Shown here: positions 17,078-25,061 of the stretch, piece by piece
How the letters are laid out: each line of letters begins with the position of its first letter
Numbering within the stretch: the stretch's first letter is position 1
DNA from: Gammaproteobacteria bacterium
Lineage (GTDB): Bacteria; Pseudomonadota; Gammaproteobacteria; GCA-001735895
DNA: 34,278 nt
Direction of reading: 5' to 3'
Assembly: GCA_020354435.1 (NCBI GenBank)
Contig: CP070646.1
Span: forward strand, 1,770,292-1,804,569
Translations under genes and position numbers: made by a program
The notes under the pieces: model-generated
What the model was told of the DNA's origin: nothing
The model's database searches: none
The model's input: only the letters and a program-made list of their open reading frames with translations

Positions 17078-19501
17078 ATGAGTTTACTGCTAGACGCGTT
17101 GAAAAAAGCCGCCGAACAAAAGGCGGCAAAAAACAAGCAAGACATTGCCGAGTCGCGGGCGTCGGACGAAACCGTCATCGACGCTGCTGCGGAGGATGTC
17201 TCTGAGCTTGAAGACGACGCGGACCGCAGTACCCGGCAATCGGCTCGAGCGATGCGGGATGAAACCGAGGTCGATCAGTCCGAACTCGATTCCGCCATGC
17301 GGGCTACTGCTAGCGAAGCTGAAGACGACGATGAGACCCGGCTCGATATTCCGGATACGACCGGGACCGAAGCCCCGTCCTTGAGCGCGCAAATGCAGAC
17401 GGGCGAAGACGAAACCATCATTTTTGCCGATGAAGACGTCGCCGATCTCATGGGTGAGCCGGAGTACGTCAATCGTGAAACCCGATCGCCCGAAGATGAA
17501 ACCGAATTGAGGTTACCGCTGCGTGAGGACGAGACCGACGTCGGTGAAGTCGCCCCGGCGGACTATGGTGATGAAACCGATCTCAGCCAGCTGTTGTCGC
17601 GTGACGAAGAAACCGATGTCAGCAAGGTAGCCGCGGCCAACTATGGTGATGAGACCGATCTCAGTCAGACCGTATCGCGCGAGGACGATACCGATATCAG
17701 TCAATCCCTGGAGTCCGCGCAGCAGCCAGCAATCGCCGATGAAACTGATCTCGGAGAGCAGCCTGGCGTTACCGATGAAACCAATCTCGAAGGCCAGAGC
17801 GGCGACGAGGATCAAACCGACATCAGCGTACCACCAGCATCGGTCGCGGATCTCGAATATGCCCAGGCGCAACGCGCAGCAGCCGCGGAAACGACCGACG
17901 TCAGCCAGTTTACCGGACCTGCCGATGACGCCGGCGCCGCTGACGAGGATATGTCTTTGCTGCTGGTCGAGCGTGATCAGACCAATCTAACCATCCCTGG
18001 CCAGGCCACCGATCCCCGGGCGTTACAGGGTGGTGCCAGCGGCGACGACGAACTCGGGCTGGTCGATACCACGCGTCACCGAATTCCGGATGATACCACC
18101 ACGGCGGCGGCGGAGACGCAGAGCAACGCTACTGCGACCACCAACGTGAATCGTGACACGCAGACCACCCGTACCGCGACCACGCGTACCGAAACCTCGA
18201 CACGCACCTACGCACCGGATAACTACGATCGCACGCTGATGCGCCTGCCGAGCGACGATGCGTCGAAGTTGTTTGCCGGTATGAAGTCCGATTCCGACGT
18301 CGTCATGACGCCGGAATACGCAAAAAAGGTGTTTCAAAGCAAGTCTTCGGCGCAGCGCCTGCAGCTGTACAAGATCTACGGTGGCATTGCAGCCGTTATC
18401 CTGCTGGCCATTGGTGTCTATGGCCTGTTCGAGTTTCAGACCCAGCAGGACACCATCGATACCAGCCTGCGCCCGCTCAAGCGCGATCCGATGCCCGGTC
18501 TTATCCGCCCCGACAGCGAGCCGCAAGCGGATAGCCTGTTTGCCGAAGGCGAGGTTGACGAACGTGCCCTTAGCCTGATTGAAAGTGCCGAAAGAGCCGA
18601 GCAGCCAGGCGTCGATGATAGCGCTGCGGATAGTCAGGAGTCGCCTGCCGAGGAGGCAGCCGAGGTTGCGGTCGTAGAACCCGAGGATGAAAGCGTAGTC
18701 GAAGCCGGGATCGAAACGCCAGCAGTCGGGCAAGACCCGGTGGTGCAGGAAGTTGATAGCGTTACAGAGGAAGTCGAGGTCGCAACGGCCGCCGATGAAT
18801 CGAGCCTGTCGATTGAAACAACAGGCCAGGACCGGTCTGTGACTTCCACCAGGGACGACAGTTCGACCGAGTCGTCGCCGGTCGTCGATGCTTCCAGATC
18901 GAAGCTGCAAATATCCTCGGGCGAACGCATGCAACAAAAGCATATCTGGTTACGCGAGGCTTACGCGGCTTACCAGGCGGGCAACGACGAACTCGCGCTG
19001 GAGCTTTACAACAAGGTGCTCGAGGTCGATCCCGCTAATCGCAATGCGTTGCTCGCACGCGCGGCAATCCATGTGCAGAACAACAACAGCAACGATGCCA
19101 TCCGCGACTACCAGAAACTGTTACTGGCCAATCCCAAGGATGCGCTGGCAATGGCATCGTTGATTACGGTTGCCAATTACTCGCCGCTTGAAACCGAGAC
19201 TCAGCTAAAGCTGATGATTCGCGACAACCCCGCCTCGCCGTATTTGAATTTCGCACTGGCCAATGCTTACGGTGCCCAGGGTCGCTGGCGGGAAGCGCAG
19301 GGCTACTACTACCTGGCGCTGCAAAACAACCCGGACGATCCAAATTACGCCTATAACCTGGCGGTAAGTCTCGAGCATATTGCCAAACCTCGTGCCGCCA
19401 TCGCCTATTACCAGCGCGCGCTGGCCAATTTAGACAAAGGCCTCGCAACTTTCAGCAGGGATGTGGTGCAACAGAGACTGGAGATCTTAGGAAAGTTATG
19501 A
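17078..19501 (+). CDS. mshN: MshN-type TPR protein with long acidic repeat region
   Basis: The 807-residue protein starts MSLLLDALKKAAEQKA, a signature of GspB/MshN-type accessory proteins. Residues about 60-310 are acidic, low-complexity and built on a recurring [DE]-x-T-[DN]-[LIV] motif (DETDL, DETDV, DDTDI, DETNL, DQTDI, at least ten copies). A Thr/Ala-rich stretch follows, then a transmembrane segment at about 435-455 (GGIAAVILLAIGVYGLF). The periplasmic part has a second Glu/Val/Ser-rich linker and a C-terminal TPR domain (about 625-800; WLREAYAAYQAGNDELALELYNKVLEVDP). By topology the repeat region should be cytoplasmic, next to the assembly ATPase. Typical MshN proteins are much shorter, the excess being the repeat region. 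The stop overlaps the mshE start (ATGA). Confidence 0.85.
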   Translation: MSLLLDALKKAAEQKAAKNKQDIAESRASDETVIDAAAEDVSELEDDADRSTRQSARAMRDETEVDQSELDSAMRATASEAEDDDETRLDIPDTTGTEAPSLSAQMQTGEDETIIFADEDVADLMGEPEYVNRETRSPEDETELRLPLREDETDVGEVAPADYGDETDLSQLLSRDEETDVSKVAAANYGDETDLSQTVSREDDTDISQSLESAQQPAIADETDLGEQPGVTDETNLEGQSGDEDQTDISVPPASVADLEYAQAQRAAAAETTDVSQFTGPADDAGAADEDMSLLLVERDQTNLTIPGQATDPRALQGGASGDDELGLVDTTRHRIPDDTTTAAAETQSNATATTNVNRDTQTTRTATTRTETSTRTYAPDNYDRTLMRLPSDDASKLFAGMKSDSDVVMTPEYAKKVFQSKSSAQRLQLYKIYGGIAAVILLAIGVYGLFEFQTQQDTIDTSLRPLKRDPMPGLIRPDSEPQADSLFAEGEVDERALSLIESAERAEQPGVDDSAADSQESPAEEAAEVAVVEPEDESVVEAGIETPAVGQDPVVQEVDSVTEEVEVATAADESSLSIETTGQDRSVTSTRDDSSTESSPVVDASRSKLQISSGERMQQKHIWLREAYAAYQAGNDELALELYNKVLEVDPANRNALLARAAIHVQNNNSNDAIRDYQKLLLANPKDALAMASLITVANYSPLETETQLKLMIRDNPASPYLNFALANAYGAQGRWREAQGYYYLALQNNPDDPNYAYNLAVSLEHIAKPRAAIAYYQRALANLDKGLATFSRDVVQQRLEILGKL

Positions 19502-21204
19502 ACGCGGAGAACAAACCCAAGCGGCTGGGCGAAATCCTGATCGATGAAGGTGTGATCACACAGGATCAGCTCGAGATCGCGCTTACCGAACAAAAGAAGG
19601 TCCACGAACCGCTGGGTAAGCTGCTGGTTAACCTTGGTTTCGCGACCGAGGCGATCATGCGTTCGGCGCTGGGCGAGGCACTGGAGCAGGAGAGCGTCGA
19701 CCTGTCGCGCGTGGTGCCCGATCCGGATGCGATCAAGATGATCAATTCGGACACGGCGCGCAAGCACAAGATTATTCCGCTCAACTACGATCCGATCCGC
19801 AGCACGCTGACGATCGCGATGTCGGATACCTTCAATCTGTTCACGCTGGACCGCATTCGAATCCAGATTGGTCAGCATATCGAGTTGATCCCGGTGCTCG
19901 CCGGTGAGGCGGAAATCTCCAACGCGATCGACCAGTTCTACGGTTACGAACTGTCTATCGACGGGATTCTGCGTGAAATCGAAACCGGTGAGGCGGACTA
20001 CACCAATTACCAGGGCGATATCGAGGAATATAGCCAGCCGCTGGTGCGCCTGGTGGACGTTATGCTGTCGGACGCGGTCAAACGCGGTGTTTCCGACCTG
20101 CACTTCGAGCCGGAAGAGAGTTTTCTGCGCATTCGCTATCGCATCGACGGCGTGCTGCGACAGATTCGCAGCCTGCACAAAACTTACTGGTCGGCGATCG
20201 CGGTGCGTCTCAAGGTTATGGCCGACATGAACATTGCTGAAACCCGCGCGCCGCAGGATGGACGTATTTCTCGCACCATTGTAGGCCGCCAGATCGACTT
20301 CCGTGTAGCGTCGCAGCCGACGATTCATGGCGAAAATATCGTCTTGCGCGTGCTCGACCGGGAAAAGGGCGTCATCCCGCTGGAAAAGCTGGAATTACCG
20401 CCTGAGTCCCTGCGCACGCTGAAGATCATGATGTCGCGGCCCGAGGGTATTATCCTGGTGACCGGCCCCACCGGTAGCGGTAAAACGACCACGCTTTACT
20501 CGCTGTTGAATTACCTCAGCAGCGAACAGATCAACGTCATGACGCTGGAAGATCCGGTCGAATACCCGTTCCCGCTGATTCGCCAGACCTCGGTTAATGA
20601 TGCTGCCGGCATGGATTTCGCCAGCGGTATCAAGTCGTTAATGCGCCAGGACCCGGACGTCATCCTGGTCGGCGAGGTACGCGATAACGAGACCGCCGAA
20701 ATGGCGTTTCGCGCGGCCATGACCGGCCACCAGGTTTACTCGACGCTGCATACCAACTCCGCCATCGGCGCGCTGCCGCGGCTGCGCGATATCGGCATCA
20801 TCCCGGAGATCATGGCCGGCAACATCATTGGCGTGGTTGCGCAGCGCCTGATCCGCAAGCTGTGCAAGTACTGCAAGCAACCCTATACGCCGAGCGAAGA
20901 AGAATTGCGCCTGCTCACCAACGACCGTGGCCTCGTGCCGGAAAAGATCTACAAGGCCAAGGGTTGCACCAGTTGCGATAATACCGGTTACAAGGGGCGC
21001 ATGGCGTTGCTCGAGATTCTGAAAATGAATTCGGATCTCGATGATTTACTCGCGCATGGCGCGACCACCAAGGAAATCAAGGATGCTGCATACAAGCAGG
21101 GTTTTTTCACCCTGGCTGACGATGGCGTGCGGCATATCATCGAAGGCATCACGTCGATCAAGGAAGTCGCACGCGTCGCCGACCTGACCGAGCGCATGGG
21201 CTAA
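19498..21204 (+). CDS. mshE: Assembly ATPase MshE with c-di-GMP-binding MshEN domain
   Basis: This 568-residue hexameric ATPase powers filament extension at the cytoplasmic face. The N-terminal MshEN domain has a first 24-residue motif starting RLGEILIDEGV and ending LTEQ, a 5-residue spacer (KKVHE), and a second motif starting PLGKLLVNLG. The spacing matches the c-di-GMP-binding arrangement described for Vibrio cholerae MshE, although the second copy lacks the terminal Gln. The ATPase core has Walker A GPTGSGKTTTLYSLL, Walker B VILVGEVRD and His box GHQVYSTLHTN, and a CxxC...CxxC zinc site (CKYC, CTSC). It belongs to the extension (GspE/PilB) group, not to PilT. It is 3 bases before mshG. 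Confidence 0.96.
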   Translation: MNAENKPKRLGEILIDEGVITQDQLEIALTEQKKVHEPLGKLLVNLGFATEAIMRSALGEALEQESVDLSRVVPDPDAIKMINSDTARKHKIIPLNYDPIRSTLTIAMSDTFNLFTLDRIRIQIGQHIELIPVLAGEAEISNAIDQFYGYELSIDGILREIETGEADYTNYQGDIEEYSQPLVRLVDVMLSDAVKRGVSDLHFEPEESFLRIRYRIDGVLRQIRSLHKTYWSAIAVRLKVMADMNIAETRAPQDGRISRTIVGRQIDFRVASQPTIHGENIVLRVLDREKGVIPLEKLELPPESLRTLKIMMSRPEGIILVTGPTGSGKTTTLYSLLNYLSSEQINVMTLEDPVEYPFPLIRQTSVNDAAGMDFASGIKSLMRQDPDVILVGEVRDNETAEMAFRAAMTGHQVYSTLHTNSAIGALPRLRDIGIIPEIMAGNIIGVVAQRLIRKLCKYCKQPYTPSEEELRLLTNDRGLVPEKIYKAKGCTSCDNTGYKGRMALLEILKMNSDLDDLLAHGATTKEIKDAAYKQGFFTLADDGVRHIIEGITSIKEVARVADLTERMG

Positions 21205-21207
21205 GTC

Positions 21208-22413
21208 ATGCCGCTTTATCAATACAAGGCCATCGACGGCAGCGGCAAGTTCATCTCGGGCAGCCTCGATGCGGGTAATGTTAATGACCTTGAGCTGCGT
21301 CTCGAGAAAATGGAACTGGACCTGGTCACCTACAAGCAAAAGGAACCAGGCGCCGACCTGTTCGGCCGTAACAAGATCGGCCGCCGCGACCTGATCAACT
21401 TCGCCTTTTACCTCGAGCAATTGACGCGCGCCGGCGTGCCGATTCTCGAAGGACTGGCCGATCTCAGGGACGGCGAGGAAAACCCGACTTTCCGCGACGT
21501 GATCACCGGCCTGATCGAAGCCATCGAGGGTGGTAATTCGTTTTCACAGGCGCTCGCGCTATACCCCAAGATCTTCGACGATGTTTTCATCAGCCTGATT
21601 CGCGTCGGCGAACGCAGTGGCCGCATGAGCCACGTGCTGGTGGATATCACCGAAACCCTGAAGTGGCAGGACGAATTGCTGGCCAAGGCGCGCAAGATCA
21701 TGACTTATCCGGCGGTAATCGGCACCCTGGTGATGTCGGTGGTCATGTTCATGATGATTTTTGTCGTGCCGGATATCATGGACGCCATCGTCGCGCTGGG
21801 TGGCGAGATTCCGATCGAAACCCGGGCGTTGATGGCGACCTCGCATTTTCTTGCCAATTACTGGTATCTGGTGATTGCTGCTCCCTTCGTGATTTTTTTC
21901 GTACTCAGGTATTTTTATAAAACCAGCAGCAAGGCGCGCTTCCGTATGGACGGTGTGCTGTTGAAGCTGCCGATTATCGGCCCGGTTAACGAAAAGATTA
22001 AAATCTCGCGTTTCACGCGTTACTTTTCGCTCATGTTTGCCTCCGGTATCACCGTGCTCGATGCGATCAATCTGAGTAAGGGGGTACTCAGTAATACCGT
22101 GCTCGAAGACGGTATCGAGCGCGCCTGGCAGCAGATCTCGGAAGGCAGCAGCATTAGCGAATCCTTCAAGAATATCGGCATTTTCCCACCGCTGGTCGTG
22201 CGCATGCTGCGCGTCGGCGAGTCAAGTGGTCAAATGGACAAGTCGCTGGATAACGTCAGCTACTTCTTCGATCGTGACATCAACGACAGCATAGAGAAAA
22301 TGGAACCGGTATTGCAGACCTCGTTAATGGCAACCATCGGCGTCATCGTTTTATGGCTGGCCCTGTCGGTACTCGGCCCGATTTACGACACCATCAGCAC
22401 GATCGAATTCTAG
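21208..22413 (+). CDS. mshG: Inner-membrane platform protein MshG (GspF/PilC family)
   Basis: This 401-residue protein has two tandem T2SSF domains (about 70-190 and 270-395), with the conserved FAFYLEQLTRAGVPILEGL start, and transmembrane segments near 170-192, 215-232 and 370-395. It forms the platform that couples ATPase motion to pilin insertion. The first cytoplasmic domain (LINFAFYLEQL) contacts the ATPase. It follows mshE by 3 bases and precedes the PilM/PilN-like gene by 10. Confidence 0.95.
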   Translation: MPLYQYKAIDGSGKFISGSLDAGNVNDLELRLEKMELDLVTYKQKEPGADLFGRNKIGRRDLINFAFYLEQLTRAGVPILEGLADLRDGEENPTFRDVITGLIEAIEGGNSFSQALALYPKIFDDVFISLIRVGERSGRMSHVLVDITETLKWQDELLAKARKIMTYPAVIGTLVMSVVMFMMIFVVPDIMDAIVALGGEIPIETRALMATSHFLANYWYLVIAAPFVIFFVLRYFYKTSSKARFRMDGVLLKLPIIGPVNEKIKISRFTRYFSLMFASGITVLDAINLSKGVLSNTVLEDGIERAWQQISEGSSISESFKNIGIFPPLVVRMLRVGESSGQMDKSLDNVSYFFDRDINDSIEKMEPVLQTSLMATIGVIVLWLALSVLGPIYDTISTIEF

Positions 22414-22423
22414 CAGTCATGTC

Positions 22424-24019
22424 ATGAAGAGAATCCTATATTTCACCGGTTACAGAATGGTCGCGCAGGAATGGGCCGGCCGCAAGCTGATGAGCAGCGT
22501 TTACTTCGAACCCGACGACCAGGGGCTGGACTTGTTTGCCGCCTACCTGCGTTCGTTCCGTAACGAACCCGTGCGCCTGCTGGTGGACCTGATCGAGGAA
22601 GAATTTCGCCAGATACGCATTCCGCTACTGCATGGCTCCGATCGCCAGGCCATCCTCAAGCGTAACTATGCCAAGTACTTCCGCACCTCGGAGTACAAGC
22701 ATTCGGTTTCACAATCGAAGGAAAAGAAAGAGCGCAAGGAAGAAAAGGTACTGATCATCGGACTTACCAACCAGTACCTGCTCGAACCCTGGCTCAAGAT
22801 CATCGCGGAAACACGCACCCCGCTGTCCGGCATTCTGAGTTTGCCGCTGGTATCGGAGGATTACGTCAAGGAGCTCAAATCAGAGAATAACGTGATCATT
22901 CTGGTCAGCCAGCAGGTGCCAAGCAACCTGCGGCAGTCGGTGTTCGTTGACGGCAAGCTGATCCTGAGCCGCCTGGTGCCTATCGCCAGTTTTTACCAGG
23001 GGGATTACGCTTCCGACGTTTTGCGCGATATCGAGTCGACCCAGCGCTATCTGGTGAGCCAGCGTATCGTCGAGCGCTCGGAAACCGTGGCGGTGCATAT
23101 CCTGACCAACAAGCGTCATTTCGACAAGCTGACGATACGCTGCGAAAAGGAAAGTTATTTCGATTTCACGATACACGAAATCAACGAGCTTCTGGCCCGT
23201 GAAAAAATAGATGTCAACGACGAACAGGACTTCAGCTCGGGTCTTTTCTGCTACCTGGCGAGCAAAAAACTCTCGGTTAACCACTATGCCCAGCCGAAGG
23301 AGCGGCGCTATTTCATGCATCATCGGGCCGGCCTGGCGCTGCGCGCGGCCAGTATTGCCATGCTTGCATTGGGCATCGGTTTTGCCATTACCAGTGCCGT
23401 CAAGGGTTTGCTGTATAACAATACCATCGAAGAAACCAGGCTGCTCGAGCAAAAGTACAAGGCAAAGTACAACCAGCTCAGCGAAAACCGCATCGATTCG
23501 ACTACCTCGACCACGAATATGCAGCACATCGTGCAGACGGTGGAAGCGGTGCAGGACAATTACCTGCAGGATCCCGAAGAGATGATGGCGATGATCAGCG
23601 GCGATGTCAGTATATTTTCCGATATTCGCATCAAGAGAATCGACTGGTTTCTGGCCAACTACTCGGATATCGACGTGGCTAGCGATGTGCAGTGGGGCAA
23701 GCCGAAAAAACGTCGCCGCGATCCCAAGCGTGACCGTAACGCGCCCAAGCCGAAAAAGGGCTTTTTCGAGGTCGCCATGGTCGAAGGCGAGTTCCTCAAC
23801 TTCGACGGCAACTATCGGTATGCGCTGAGTGCGGTCGACGACCTGGAAAAGACTATGGTCGAATCGGGCAAGTATTTATCGGTTGAGATCACCAAGCGGC
23901 CGCTGGATATCGAATCGGACAATCGCCTTAGCGGTGACGCCAGCAACCAGCGCGATGGCAGGCAGGAAAAAGCCGAGCTCGCGTTTCGCGTCGTCAGGGA
24001 GGTGACCAAGGATGAATAA
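22424..24019 (+). CDS. PilM-PilN-like fusion (GspL-like alignment-complex protein)
   Basis: The 531-residue protein has a cytoplasmic N-terminal part (about 1-300). Its pattern of short beta strands (VLIIGLTNQYLL, LSGILSLPLVS, NVIILVSQQVP, DIESTQRYLVSQRIV) resembles the actin-like fold of PilM/MshI-type proteins. A transmembrane segment follows at about 303-328 (RAASIAMLALGIGFAIT), then a coiled coil and a C-terminal periplasmic domain of PilN type (FFEVAMVEGEFLNFDGNYRYALSAVDDLEKTM). The layout is that of GspL, in which the PilM and PilN parts form one chain. A basic Lys/Arg stretch (GKPKKRRRDPKRD) interrupts the periplasmic part. Its stop overlaps the next start. Placement directly before PilO- and PilP-like genes supports the call; homology is judged by eye. 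Confidence 0.7.
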   Translation: MKRILYFTGYRMVAQEWAGRKLMSSVYFEPDDQGLDLFAAYLRSFRNEPVRLLVDLIEEEFRQIRIPLLHGSDRQAILKRNYAKYFRTSEYKHSVSQSKEKKERKEEKVLIIGLTNQYLLEPWLKIIAETRTPLSGILSLPLVSEDYVKELKSENNVIILVSQQVPSNLRQSVFVDGKLILSRLVPIASFYQGDYASDVLRDIESTQRYLVSQRIVERSETVAVHILTNKRHFDKLTIRCEKESYFDFTIHEINELLAREKIDVNDEQDFSSGLFCYLASKKLSVNHYAQPKERRYFMHHRAGLALRAASIAMLALGIGFAITSAVKGLLYNNTIEETRLLEQKYKAKYNQLSENRIDSTTSTTNMQHIVQTVEAVQDNYLQDPEEMMAMISGDVSIFSDIRIKRIDWFLANYSDIDVASDVQWGKPKKRRRDPKRDRNAPKPKKGFFEVAMVEGEFLNFDGNYRYALSAVDDLEKTMVESGKYLSVEITKRPLDIESDNRLSGDASNQRDGRQEKAELAFRVVREVTKDE

Positions 24020-24608
24020 GATCGACTGGTTTTACCTTAAGAGACCGATCATCATGTTGATGATATCGGTCCTGATATTCTCCGCGCTGGTGCTGGCGGG
24101 TTTCCAGTACGAAAAAATGCAAAACGAAGAATATGACAAAGCCGTGACCACGCTGCGTTCCACCCACAGGCTTTACAGCAACATGGTTAACGATATCGAC
24201 CTGCTCGATCAGTACCGCAGCCTTTACGGTGAATACAAATCGACCGGGCTGGTGGGCGAGGAGCGCCGGCTGAGCTGGATCGAAAGCCTCGAAGCTACTA
24301 ATGAAGTGCTGAAACTGCCGACGCTGACCTACGACCTGAATCCGCAGGAGAAATTTGAGCGCCCGGGATTCAAGCCCAAGCGCGGTGTCGAGGTCAACAG
24401 TTCTCCGATGGAATTGCAGATGGGACTGCTGCACGAAGAAGACCTGTTCGCACTGCTGGAGGGTTTGCGCCAGTCGATCAGCAACCTTTTTACGATTGAC
24501 AGCTGCTCGATCAATCGACCTTCGCCGGTTAACACCTCGTTGGATACCAAGAGGGCCAACCTGATGACCAATTGCAAGCTACGCTGGGTGACGATTGATG
24601 CCAAGTAA
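24012..24608 (+). CDS. PilO/MshJ-like inner-membrane alignment protein
   Basis: This 198-residue protein has one N-terminal transmembrane helix (about 12-30, IIMLMISVLIFSALVLAGF), a coiled coil (about 35-75), and a small periplasmic domain with the PilO/GspM/MshJ pattern: SWIESLEATNEVLKLPTLTYDL, then SPMELQMGLLHEEDLFALLEGLRQ near the C-terminus. Such proteins pair with PilN and PilP to link platform and secretin. It overlaps both neighbours (8 and 11 bases). It is a different sequence from the MshJ fossil at 11306-11932 and probably replaces it. Confidence 0.75.
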   Translation: MNKIDWFYLKRPIIMLMISVLIFSALVLAGFQYEKMQNEEYDKAVTTLRSTHRLYSNMVNDIDLLDQYRSLYGEYKSTGLVGEERRLSWIESLEATNEVLKLPTLTYDLNPQEKFERPGFKPKRGVEVNSSPMELQMGLLHEEDLFALLEGLRQSISNLFTIDSCSINRPSPVNTSLDTKRANLMTNCKLRWVTIDAK

Positions 24609-25059
24609 ATCCTGCGTCAGCAAGTTGATCCCGCTGGTCGGCCTGGTACTGGCCGGCCTGCAGTCGCCGCTGTTGGCGGCAGAACTGTCGACCCTGTTTA
24701 CGACACCACAGGAGCGTCAGATTATCAATTCCAATCGCTACAGGAGTGAAGAACCGGAGCCGGTGGATGAAGGCAAGCCCGAGGTCACGATCGAATTGCC
24801 GACACAGCCGCTCGCCCAGGAAGAGGTCGTGCAGGAGTATAAGATTAGCGGTATCACGGTGTCACAGGATGGGCCGCATTCGGTCTGGATCAATTCCGTG
24901 ATCTACGAGGATGGTGAGCAGCTCGAAGACAGCAGCCAGGTCAGGGTTCTGGTGGGTGATGAAATCAGGGTCAGAATTACCGCCCCGGACGGCAAACACT
25001 ACTACGCCACCAGCGGGGAGACGCTCGAAATCAGTTACCTGGTGACGGTGCAGAATTAA
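24598..25059 (+). CDS. PilP/MshK/GspC-like periplasmic secretin partner
   Basis: I chose the ATG at 24598 (153 residues) over a TTG one codon upstream. Residues 1-28 are a signal peptide. The mature part begins ELSTLFTTPQERQIINSNRYRS, followed by a Pro/Glu-rich linker and a small beta-rich domain (about 80-115: YKISGITVSQDGPHSVWINS, EDGEQL) with the pattern of MshK/GspB/GspC homology regions that touch the secretin N-domains. Its last part (VRVLVGDEIRVRITAPDGK) is less familiar. It starts inside the preceding gene and ends 2 bases before the large pilin-like gene. Confidence 0.65.
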   Translation: MPSKSCVSKLIPLVGLVLAGLQSPLLAAELSTLFTTPQERQIINSNRYRSEEPEPVDEGKPEVTIELPTQPLAQEEVVQEYKISGITVSQDGPHSVWINSVIYEDGEQLEDSSQVRVLVGDEIRVRITAPDGKHYYATSGETLEISYLVTVQN

Positions 25060-25061
25060 CC

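Noticed and set aside
17270..18010. Repeat region considered as a CRISPR or DNA-level tandem repeat
   Set aside because: The repetition is at protein level with varied codons and spacing; no uniform DNA repeat or spacer pattern exists.
18023..18943. A 306-codon minus-strand frame inside mshN
   Set aside because: Antisense to a repetitive acidic coding region, with no recognisable motif.
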